From: Heterobilharzia americana
Taxonomy: Eukaryota; Platyhelminthes; Trematoda; Strigeidida; Schistosomatidae
DNA: 64,000 nucleotides
Direction of reading: 5' to 3'
Assembly (NCBI GenBank): GCA_944470555.2
Contig: OX104129.1
Coordinates: 50,625,998-50,689,997 of the forward strand
This document shows, one piece after another, positions 1-9,770 of this stretch (within the stretch, counting starts at the first letter, position 1; each line of letters begins with the position of its first letter). Under the pieces are notes generated by a model, which searched no databases, was not told where the DNA came from, and saw only the letters and a program-made list of their open reading frames with translations. Both the position numbers and the translations under genes were made by a program.

Positions 1-2133
1 AAGCTTGACAAGATACACTTTCTCCCAATCGATAGGTGGGTTATTTTCGCTTCCTCCCTTCCTTCCTTGCAAACCTTCTGCAATAGTGTTATCATCATAT
101 CCACCATTGCCTCAGGATCTGCTTTCAGTGCTTCTGGAGGAAATTTATCTGGTCCTGCTATTTTATCGGGTTTCAGTAACTTTGTGGTGTTAAGCACATC
201 ACCTTAGCTTTTATCGGATTGCATGTGCTCACTGGTAATTCTGTGACTGAGCCGCTGGTGGTATTTCTGAACGTGTTGCAGGTGGTGGTGGTGGTTGATT
301 TGAAAGTTTTGTGAAGCGGTCAGCCTATCGTTTACTTTATTCCTCCTCTTTGGTGTTAACTAACTCTCCTTTACTATCTCTCATTGGTTACATCTGCATT
401 GATCCCTTCCGTCTCAGACAGTAACCTGGTTATGTGATATAATGTTGTCAAGTGTCTGTCTCTCCTACCAGCAGCCTGTTGTCCTTCACTTGCCAGTGTA
501 CAGCACAAGTGTCTGTTGTCTTTCACAACACTCTTCTTCATTCATTTGTCCAGCTAAATGATGCATACGTTGTGTTCAGTTTCTCTTCGCGTTGCTCATC
601 CTCACATTGCACTGCACTGCACTACAATGCATTGCTTCATCTTCTCCTTCTTCTTCACCATCACCATCACCATCTCCCTCTCTACCCTCTATCACCTTCC
701 GTAAATCCGTTGATATCCATTCCTTGTCTCGCCTCTTCTCCCTCCTTCCTAACACGGTTATGCAGGTTTATTTCCACATCAACTTCAAAGACTTCCAGTG
801 TTTATCCACACAGATCCCTTCACAGGTGTTGCTCAATTTCTCCCATCTTGTCCCGATGACTGACTGGTGTGAAGATGTTGTTTGTAGTTTCCTCCTGCAC
901 TTCAGTTTCGGTTCTGAGTGTTCAACTTGAACTGTGGTCTATCACCAACTTCTGTGTAGGCTGGCTATCAACTTGATTTCGAAGGTAAGTTCCTTGCACT
1001 AGATAGTGAGTGATTGGAACCACCTACATCTGCTCCTCTTCTTTATCTGATCTTGTGTGTAGTAGGCCGGCTGCGTCTCCACTTTCTTCACATTCAGATG
1101 AAGTTGATCTGAGTTTTAGTGTGTGTCTGGTGTCTAGTGAAGTCTATGTCGCCTCGTTAATATCGTTCTGTTTGTAAACACTACCTCCAATCACCAAATC
1201 GTTGGATGCGCACAAGTCTGCAAACAGTTCTCCATTCTCATTCATCATTTCACTGAGTGCCTCTCCATCCATGATGTGTTATCTTTCTGTGTTGTCTACC
1301 TCCAGTTTGGCTGGCATTCACGTCACCCCACCCACCATTAGAATTTCGATGTCGCCAACTGGGCTGCAGTCTTGTCTAGTACTGATTGCAGTTGTCTGTA
1401 CAATTCCTCCTCCTTCTCTTCATCTGTATTATTTGTATGTGTGCAGCATAACATTTTGTGATTGTGACTTTCCTTCCTTCCTTCCTTCCTTCCTTCGAGT
1501 TGAATCCGTCTCGCTGTCATGATCCTGATCCTGCAGGAGGAGATTGGTTCTCACTGGATGAGGAAGAGGGAGAGAGTGGGAGAGAGAGGGGGAGAGCCTA
1601 CGATGCTCCTCAAGGGGACATCATGAAAGCCACTCCAGAACTCAGTGTGCTCATGGTTGTCGTCTGGGTGACAATATTGGAGTAGATTATTGACTCTCCT
1701 CTCCAGTTGACAGTTTGGAGAGTCCACTTCCATTCCGTGTGCAGACTACTCGCAGATTCCCAGCACTTCTATGCTATAACTTCTCATCTTCTGTGCAATC
1801 TGGACAACCTTGCCAGCCAACTTCAAACATTGTGTGGACATTCCATGTCCCCATGCTTACTTTCGCTTTCATCGAGAGAGAGAGAGAGAGAGGAGACGTA
1901 TCGGGCAATTGGCTTTCCGAAGACAGGCTTTCACCAACCGGTGTCATTTTGTCTTTTCGATTCAGGTGAGGGATAAGTTTGTTATAATTTTTTATATTTT
2001 GTTTGTGCTTTGAAGTTTGTTTAAGGATTGGATTGGTTTTCCATTGTCGGGTTGCCGACCGAGTGCCGAACCCTATTTCTTTATCCGGGCTTAGGAACGG
2101 CTAGTAACTAGTGAACTACATACATTGACGAGG
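1..2133 (-). mobile_element. RTE family A retrotransposon, 5' half (copy A1), truncated by window edge
   Basis: Read on the minus strand this matches the 5' half of the complete family A element at 29830-33148: the 5' untranslated leader (about 2133 down to 1885), the apurinic-like endonuclease region and the linker before the reverse transcriptase. The 5' terminus ends at the same CCTCG-type sequence as the other copies. The reading frame is broken many times. The endonuclease region contains a purine/pyrimidine tract (about 1557-1600) and a CTTCC microsatellite (about 1470-1496), and the linker contains a TGCAG-type repeat (about 605-640); all are lesions relative to the complete copy. The 3' half lies left of base 1. 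Plus-strand open frames here are antisense shadows. An RTE element normally encodes endonuclease plus reverse transcriptase that copies its RNA at a nicked target; this copy cannot. Confidence 0.9.
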
Positions 2134-4344
2134 TTCATTTAATTCATTACAAAATAAAACTAGTACAAGTTAATGCGCATCCAACTGGCATCATAAATAT
2201 AATGAACCATGTTAATGCCTTGTGGGTAAGAAGGAAAACAATTATTTTATCGAAATATATATCAATTTTTATATGACCAAAAATTGAGTTGAGTATGCAG
2301 TCTGTACAGAATTTCTTTTTGGGAGATGTGGGTTTTTCAAGACCTCATTTACTTGAAAACTTACTTGTCCTTTTTCTTAGAATTTTGAAGGCAAACTTCC
2401 TTTATGGGACAACTTTGATTCGGACACAATGAAAATGCTCTACTTAAATAGCTATTAACGAACATCTAGATATACATGAACTACTAAGAAAGGGTCAGTC
2501 AACTGGAAATCAGTCACGTAAATCAAAAATCAAATATCAGGTAAACAGCATAGGTCAAATGAAAACAACATTCCTAATGGTCCTTCCCTGATAAAAAAAC
2601 AGAACATTCAATCCTACCTACAAACCAGTTAAGTGTAAGGTGGGGAAATATCCTTTATGAACACTTATGGCTTTTGAAAATGCCTCATTTCTTTATGAAG
2701 CAATTGATGATGAAGTCGTTTGGCCTTGTGAAAAACCACAAACAAAACCGTCCCAGCTCGGAGAACATCAAAACAATTACTAAACAACTGCAACATTTTG
2801 CTTTACCTATAAAAGTTTGAAGTGAAAATACGTTTTGTTTGCTTGTAAGTGAATTGGTGTAATTAGATGTGAAAAAAACACTCAGAATTTGCTATTTTAA
2901 TCTGAAACATCCATATCCACTTGCAGTTATGGTTTCATGATTGCGCAATATAGTGGCTTTAATGCATTTAACGTTTACAAGAATGGATAGTAGAAATTAA
3001 TTCATAACTTGATTCTACTGCATCCAACCACCCGACCCTAAGGAGAAGCCGACAAGTTTTATTTTCGAAAATAATTTCGTTTTTTCCTTGTGTTAATGAA
3101 ATTTAGCCTAAAGGTTTTTCCTTTCCTTATAAGTTAATAGTAATACAGTCAACTGTTCGGAAACATAGGTCTAGCTTCATTTTCGAATATAGTATGATTG
3201 TCAGCGATTATCTGAAAACATTAAGTGAACCAGAACTTGAACTCTCAATTTCATTCACCGGAAGACAACATTTAAGATTTTAGAAAATATTTCAGCGCCA
3301 TTTATAAATCTCTCCTTAGTTGACAATGCAAGTTATTGCATATTTTGTTGCCGTAATCAATATGACCTGACCTTCAGTCTCATAGGAAGTTAATTTTCTT
3401 CGAAGATATTCTCCAAGTAACAAATCTTGGTTCAGTATTCTGTTGAAAGACAGTGAGTATAAGACTAGACTATCGGTTCAAAATTTTATGTAAATTATTT
3501 TTGCACGTATTTAAGCAATGTTCAAAGAAAGCTAAGACTGTGATCTGTTGGGGTCATTTTACGGCATTAAACTGAATAAGTGAATAAAACTGAGTTTTTC
3601 CCATTGTAAGCTAACTTTAAGATTAAGGGGGATTCCAAGCGTAAAACCAAGTTACTTTGGGTCATAAGAGAACGGAAATTGAATTGAGAGTTTTCTTTTG
3701 CTCACATAAGTTTCGTCTAGAAAATATCAAATTGCCTAGTTTCATATGAACTGAGAAGAATGGAACTACTTCCCTCGCTAGAGAAAATTCACATCATATA
3801 GAGAAATGATACAATTTAAGAAACGTTTTTGAAAAGAGGCTGCAAAATATTCATGTTGACATGTATGTACTGAGGTTACGTTTCGCCACCACCTACTTTA
3901 ACTCAAGTAAGCTATGAATTCCATCGCTTCATATCAGTACACAGTAAGAATACTGGAGGACAGTTATCTAAAATTTCTAATTATCAAACGACTAAAATCT
4001 TAATCGCTTAAATGCAAAACATTCAAGGAATGTCAAACACGTAGCAGATAGTTTCAGTGGACTGTCATAGTCTGTAAAATTGATTTAATATGATCAAAAC
4101 GGAGATTTTAAATGTTTATCTTAATTATTCAGATGCATGAAAAGTGTCTTATTCATGTATTCATAGATGGATAGACAAAATCAACGTGAAACTTCGCATA
4201 AAAGTGCATCACTTCAAGATACTCAACTTCACAGTAGCAAAGAAAATACAAATGAGTAGAAAAGACTCATATCAGAGTAGAAAAAGTACATTGGGAATAG
4301 AGCGGATATAGAAATTAAGGTTAATCAATGCATTCAATTTTTAG
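2134..4344. other. Non-coding, AT-rich interval
   Basis: No open frame of useful length or recognisable protein similarity was seen. The only structure found is one member of a dispersed repeat pair (about 2440-2775, listed separately). Confidence 0.5.
2440..2775 (+). repeat. Unclassified dispersed repeat D1, member 1
   Basis: This stretch aligns in the same orientation with about 42385-42730. Shared words include CAACTGGAAATC near the left, a TTATGAA/TCATAAA block, and TTGATGAAGTC or TGATGAAGTC near 2705-2720 and 42658-42672, in the same order and spacing with small indels. No tRNA-like head, open frame or terminal repeat was seen, so class is unknown. It may be the body of an old, decayed transposon. 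Confidence 0.6.
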
Positions 4345-4490
4345 AAGACACCAAAGGGTGAATAAATCTGGGCCATCGTGACCAGTAATAAGCCATTTCA
4401 TCAGAAGTCCTCAACCACCGTATCCGACTGTCTTGGGGACGCCAGCCAAGTAGTCTACACCTCCCCACCCGGCTGTGTGTCAATAACAAA
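4345..4490 (-). mobile_element. RTE family B fragment, extreme C-terminal codons
   Basis: On the minus strand about 45 codons (4480 down to 4345) read SRVGRCRLLGWRPQDSRIRW and onward, ending in a segment like RSQWRRCIHSLSS. This is the C-terminal end of the second RTE family in the window; the 53.3-54.6 kb copy has the corresponding residues in a shifted frame. No reverse transcriptase or endonuclease codons remain beside it. It is an isolated scrap and cannot encode anything functional. Confidence 0.7.
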
Positions 4491-4576
4491 TAAGTATACG
4501 ATATTGGTGACATGAGTAGAAAGTTTTTCGTTAGAAATTTAAGAATTTTATTTTTCTCCGTGAAAGCAGTAAACAA

Positions 4577-5496
4577 GTAAATACATACTGTGTAATAAAG
4601 TGTCCAGTAGATGTCAGTTATTTACAACAAAATGTCGTAGAACGTAGTACCAAGGGATTGAAAATTTATCCACTATTTTGAAGATTTGTGGCGAAAATAC
4701 CTGGCAGAAATCAAGATGTTCAGGATGTCACTTGAGATATCAAACAACAAAACTGACAGTACTCCGCCTGAATTTTCCAAAATCCTTGGCCAAATCATAA
4801 ATTCTGACAATCTCCCTTTTTTTCAGTTATATTGATAAAATTCTTTATCTAGTTATACAAACCACGAAAACAGCAAGCGGAATCGTACTGGTTATTTATC
4901 TATGATATCCAATGCTACTTACTGAGCTTCAAAGTAGAAACTCAGGTAACTTAGAGGCCATATGAAATAGAGAAACCAAGACAATTGTGTGATCACTGTG
5001 TATCGCACAGTCGAGGTTAATTTTTTCCAACACACTTTGACAGTTTATAATGTCCTAAACAGTGTCACGTTTCAGAGTGAACTATGAAAATAAACACCAC
5101 CTTTACATTCAAACCCAGTGACTACTCACTACATGAATTTTAAACTTTCATGGTTATTTCTCAAAAACCTTGTTAATTATAAACTCATTTCTAAATATAT
5201 TCTAGTATTCTGTTACATAATATATATGGATTGGTCTTCTAATAAAGTTTTCTATTTAAGAAGGTAAATAAGCCAGGTTTTTTCACTATTTTCTGTCACC
5301 TTTGTAGGAATTAGATTTCATTGGATCATCGAGAACTTCGCATTATTCTCGTACATTGGACAATTCATTGACCAATCAAGTCATTTTAAGAAAGACCATT
5401 CCGTTTTTATGAAAAAAATGATTTGTAACAGTTTTATAAGATTTCTAATGTATACAAGTTCAATCTCGTCATTTGTGAAATAGTTGTGAAAAGATC
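4577..5496. other. Upstream region of the receptor gene
   Basis: AT-rich and non-coding. An in-frame TGA lies at 5476-5478, 21 nt before the receptor ATG, so the coding region cannot extend upstream without splicing. I could not identify a TATA box or transcription start with confidence. Confidence 0.45.
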
Positions 5497-6894
5497 ATGC
5501 TGGATGGAACTTTGTGGATTGAATATAATACAACATGTAGTGGAAATGGAAGTTCAACAGGTGTTACAAAGTTTGAATATTCTCTACCGATTTTAGTGTT
5601 TAGCATTATTGCACTAATACTGAACACTCTATGCATCTCAGTATTCACAAGACAACATAGAAAATCAGTTATGCGAACAAGTTTATTAGTTTTGTCTGCA
5701 ACTGAAGTGTTATTTCATTTATTTGTCTGTATAGAGTATACAACACGGCTTATATGTTCATCACCGAATCCAAGAATGATAAAAGTCTCAGAATTCATAT
5801 ATTTTGCACTCATAAACTGGGGATCTGATTGCTCTTTATGTACACGAAACTGGTGTAATGTATTAATTACTTCAGCACGTACAGAGGTGGTAGTTTATCC
5901 AATGCGTAAACGTCGTTTACTGTCCCATTCATCGATAAAATTTATCTATGGGTTTTTATGGATTCTCTCCGGATTTCTAGGCATAGTACGTGCATTTTAT
6001 GACTATGCAATCATTTGTGACCCTACAAATAAGACAAATACCCAGGCAACTGTGATAACTTCATCTCAATCAAAGGCAGCTGATACAGACCTATCTAACG
6101 CTATTGATAAAGGAACAACTATAACATATATTGATGCATTGTTGGATCAATATATAATAAGTAACTATGAAGCATATTGTTTTTTCATTTTTCAAGTAAT
6201 TGCACCTACATTATTTGTTTTGATCATGTCATTCATCATATCATTCTATGTTTCACCATGGCGTGATTCTAAAATAACTGAAGTAACGAATGTTCGTCGA
6301 AGGAATCAAATGAAGGCGACCAGAACAATATTGTTTCTGGCAATTTCATTCCTATGCTTTCAGACACCTAGCTTTATCCTAGTCATTATCCAGCATTACA
6401 CAAATGTCGAGATCAATTTCCAATTGGCCAAATTAGTTGCTGACCTACTACTAACTTTCGATTCTATAATTAATATTATGATTTATGCTATTGGTTTACC
6501 AAGCTTCCGAGTTTATCTCAATCGGATGTTTATCTGTTTATGTCCATTTAGTAATGCAAACATCGGTAATAATAATCGTGGTAGAATGAACTCTATGACA
6601 TTAACGCAAACAGATTTTCATCCCCTTGCTTATAACATTTCGAAAAGTGAAAGACTCAAACCACCAAGTAGGTTGAATTGGAGTGATAGTCCTCGAGGAA
6701 ACCGCTGTTCTTATTCACATGAGCCTCATAGATGCCATAATATTTCTTATCGTCCCCACCATAATCATAGAAATAATCAATGTCAATCTAAAGATCACAA
6801 CAATAACTGTACTACAGAGCAACAAGTTGGGTATGTTAACAACAATGAGGAATTTCCAAGTATAAGGGAGAATGAAATTGGCGACGATATATAG
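5497..6894 (+). CDS. Intronless rhodopsin-like GPCR, PROF1-like orphan (probable peptide receptor)
   Basis: This 465-residue single-exon frame encodes a seven-helix plasma-membrane receptor. The N-terminus has N-glycosylation sequons at N11 and N17. Helices lie at about 30-52 (conserved Asn in ILN), 62-86, 98-124, 147-168, 226-252, 275-299 and 309-332. W155 (helix 4) and P237 (helix 5) match class A landmarks. Others are altered: E70 replaces the sodium-site Asp of helix 2, the DRY position reads A127-R128-T129, helix 6 has CFQTP (287-291) instead of CWxP, and helix 7 reads N326-IMI-Y330 instead of NPxxY. Cysteines at 347 and 349 could anchor helix 8. The tail is rich in His, Asn and Ser. ATG has A at -3 and an in-frame stop 21 nt upstream. 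Lack of introns with these substitutions fits, from memory, the flatworm PROF1 orphan family, which groups with peptide receptors. Ligand unknown. It has no gene neighbours, only RTE copies on both sides. Confidence 0.85.
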   Translation: MLDGTLWIEYNTTCSGNGSSTGVTKFEYSLPILVFSIIALILNTLCISVFTRQHRKSVMRTSLLVLSATEVLFHLFVCIEYTTRLICSSPNPRMIKVSEFIYFALINWGSDCSLCTRNWCNVLITSARTEVVVYPMRKRRLLSHSSIKFIYGFLWILSGFLGIVRAFYDYAIICDPTNKTNTQATVITSSQSKAADTDLSNAIDKGTTITYIDALLDQYIISNYEAYCFFIFQVIAPTLFVLIMSFIISFYVSPWRDSKITEVTNVRRRNQMKATRTILFLAISFLCFQTPSFILVIIQHYTNVEINFQLAKLVADLLLTFDSIINIMIYAIGLPSFRVYLNRMFICLCPFSNANIGNNNRGRMNSMTLTQTDFHPLAYNISKSERLKPPSRLNWSDSPRGNRCSYSHEPHRCHNISYRPHHNHRNNQCQSKDHNNNCTTEQQVGYVNNNEEFPSIRENEIGDDI

Positions 6895-7689
6895 TCAGTT
6901 AAATTTTAAAAAACGCAACTTTAATGGTTCCAACGAAAGATTAACACATAGGTTTGTATTTAAAACTACTTTTTTTGACATGTATATCCATTGTAGCCCC
7001 TTTTATGAGCATGATTTGTTGTACAGAAACCTATGTAAATTATCAACAAAATGAGTTAGTCACGTGACTCTTTTACCCTGTCTTTAACAGATTCATTTCA
7101 GCTGAGTGGAAGTGAATTACAAGTTACTGGTTGGATATAGAACATATAGTCAATAGCAGGCCTATGAAGGCATTTCTGATTGATAAGATCCTTTAGAAAA
7201 TACTCATAGGCACGTAGAATTTGGCCACATAACTGGAATATTCATGAAATATTCATTCGAAAATATTAAGTTAAGGTTGGAGAAGGCACTTGCTATAAAG
7301 ATACACAGTTAAGCCAAATACGGACGTATGCTAAATAACATAAACATTTGAAAACAATAATTAGAAACTGATTTATTTTTAAAAAGTTAACTGATGGTAA
7401 CTTTAAACACTTTTGTGAAAGTAAGTTGTATTTCAATTAAGATGTCTGTTGTAAAAACTGGTCTACTTATTTTCGGTTACTTCAGCATCAAGATACTACT
7501 CACTTTATAAACGATTTCAACATAGAGAATCAAGTCATGTATAGCAAGGATACTTGTGGCATAATAATAATAATAATATTGCTCTGTGGCTTGAATATCT
7601 GAGTATACGAGAAATAATATATATTTTGGAATTTGCATCCATTAAAATCAAGCAATCTTCCATAATGGCAGTAGGATTTTATCTAAATT
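6895..7689. other. Receptor 3' flank, non-coding
   Basis: No further coding sequence was seen. An (AAT)n run lies at 7562-7576. No AATAAA hexamer was seen close to the stop codon; the first on the plus strand that I found is at 7723-7728, inside the 3' end of the next retrotransposon. The real polyadenylation site is therefore unknown. Confidence 0.45.
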
Positions 7690-9195
7690 AGTATTATTAT
7701 TTGACTCTTCAGTACCCAGTGGAATAAAGCACTTCCGTAACACGCCACCATTCCACTCCATTCCCCTCAGTCATTTCAACATAGCTCCACAACTCCAAAC
7801 AACCTTTCATCTCTTCCCAACATGATCTCATCCACGTCACACTCGTCTCAAAGCCCAACTCGTCGTTTCCCCATCACATTCCACTCGACGGTATGGCCTG
7901 ACGCATGATGTCACCAGTCGATTATCTCTGTGTATGCCCAATCCATCTCCACCTCCATCTCCACATTCTTCTGCATATTTGTTGGGTGATGCGTTCACCG
8001 TTGGTTCGGTGTCAGTCAGCCAGAGTTTCTTGTTGCCCGTTCTCATTATTCTGGTCATCTCATCAATGTTCAGTATTGAGTGAGCGTAGTCGGCAGTTGT
8101 TGATGATGTATGTCTGTAGTTTGTTGGAAATGCTTTCCGTGACGCGCCAAGTCTCTGCACCATCATATGGATGTACTGACTGAGTAGACTGAATTAGTGT
8201 TGAAAATCCGCATCCTGTTCACACTTTATGCTGAGTGCAGTGCAGTGTAGTGCTGTGCAGCGCAGTGCAGAGCAGTTCAGTAAAGTAGATCTCCACACTC
8301 TTTTCAGATGGATGAAGTAATGCCTATCTTGCTGTCTCTCCGATCCTGGCTTCGATGTCCTCATCTGTGCCACCGTCACCTGTAGTTGAAACGATGCTGC
8401 CTTGACAGGTAGGTAGGTAACTAGGTGGTTAGTTGGTAGGTAGGTAGGTGAAAGAGACTGCTTCCCTTAGATTTCTCCCACTGATTGTGACTGGTGCTTG
8501 TTGCAGTTGGTGTTGTTGTTGTTTGTTGGGTATCCTCACCACCTCCGTCCTCTCTACATTCACTTGAAGGAAGTCCCATCTTCCTTCATCGCTTCGCCTC
8601 TCCTGTCAACTTGTTGGTTTTCGCCTCCACATCCCCAGGTTTGTGTCACAAGACATCAGACATGAATCATCATTGGCGAAATGAAAACCTTCTTCTGTGT
8701 CCTTTTCATCGGTCAAACAGCGTATGCCCATCTTCTCACAGTTCATCACAGTTGTCTGTTGCATGATCCAGTTCAGTCCGGTCCAGTCGAGTCGACCAAA
8801 ATCAGGAAGATGATTGGTCGTGGTAGGCGACAACCATGTCTTACTCCTGTCTTTACCTCAGATGTATCACTGAACTTTCCATTGTAAATCAATTGGCATG
8901 TAGTATCATATGGCATAACATGAAGCTATTCAATGAGGTTGATAAAGGTTTGTTGCACTAAGACCATGTTGTTGAAGCAGTTTCCAGACTACTTCTCGGT
9001 TGACGCTATCGAATGCCTTTTCGAAATCGATGAAGTTGAGGTGGAGATCCAGTTGACTGCTTTTCCGTGCTGTGTTCGATGATGATGCGCAGGGTGACTT
9101 TGTAATTTGCTCCGCACATGATTTGTCGTTTCTGGAGTCAGCCAGCCAGCCAGCCTGATCTGGTTGTAATTTTGAATCCAGTGCAGTGTGCACCG
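7690..9195 (-). mobile_element. RTE family A retrotransposon, 5'-truncated (copy A5)
   Basis: On the minus strand it runs from the middle of the reverse transcriptase (9195, at the LDSKLQPDQAGW segment) through FEKAFDSV (about 9020), the catalytic box FANDD (8667-8681) and the C-terminal region to the 3' end near 7715, followed by an ATT-rich tail. Loss of the 5' end is usual for elements copied by target-primed reverse transcription. Frames are broken. Between the polymerase and C-terminal domain lie a GGTA microsatellite (about 8405-8450) and a TGCAG-type repeat (about 8227-8280); the second is shared with copy A2. The last 330 bases (7837-8166) match copy A3 almost exactly, one residue differing over 109 codons. 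Confidence 0.9.
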
Positions 9196-9660
9196 TTCAG
9201 CTTCTCCTGATTTATATTTGAAATATGTTAAATTTCAACTTTTGTGAATGATAGTAAGAATGTTTTATACATAAACTTGGAATCACCGCTGATTTCTGTT
9301 TTATTTATCATGATTGTTGTCCATTCGCATTTGCTGCATACGCGTTTCAGCAGTTTAGTATTCTTTATATTAGTGTCCCATTTCTTTTGTATATTACCAG
9401 ATAATCTAAGAATGTATAGCAAATAACACCATCTTATGGACCTTTTGATGATATAGTCTATGTGGTCTCAAAAGTAAGTGGCCTAATTATTCTAGACTTC
9501 TGAAGGAAGGTATGACAGTGCTTGAAAAAGGTAATTTGTCACAAGAAAGTTCTAATATACATTATGACAGTGTTTTAAATTTTGCCTGAACTTGATTTTA
9601 CCGTGAAGACAGTAAAGCGCATATTCCTATGCAAACAAATAACATAGATTCATATGTAAT
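9196..9660. other. Non-coding interval
   Basis: AT-rich sequence between the truncated A5 element and a SINE relic. Nothing recognisable was seen. Confidence 0.4.
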
Positions 9661-9663
9661 TCA

Positions 9664-9755
9664 TCACAGATTGGTGTCAGCTGGAGATACACTGAACGCC
9701 TTAGACATCTGTTTCTTCTCCGTGCTTCCAGGTTTTCGATAGCACTCTGGTTTGT
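9664..9755 (-). mobile_element. Hammerhead SINE relic, tail and ribozyme part only
   Basis: On the plus strand the text TCAGCTGGAG followed by a degraded ribozyme block (ACATCTGTTTCTTCTCC) parallels the tail and hammerhead of the well preserved minus-strand SINE at 45.6 kb (TCAGTTGGAG, then GGACAGCTGTTTCGTCC). The tRNA-like head is missing. The ribozyme core is too degraded to fold. Confidence 0.55.
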
Positions 9756-9770
9756 TCCAGTCCATGATGA

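Noticed and set aside
452..930. Overlapping 112- and 135-codon plus-strand frames rich in Ser and Pro
   Set aside because: They are antisense to retrotransposon A1, recur as shadows in other family A copies, and owe their composition to microsatellites.
7837..8166. 109-codon frame repeated almost identically in A3 (23634-23963)
   Set aside because: It is part of the retrotransposon tail read in one of several frames, not a separate conserved gene.
7905..8183. 92-codon plus-strand frame, recurring nearly identically at 16728-17015 and 23617-23895 on the minus strand
   Set aside because: Conservation reflects recent copying of the element. The frame is antisense to the RTE C-terminal region and has no coding signature of its own.
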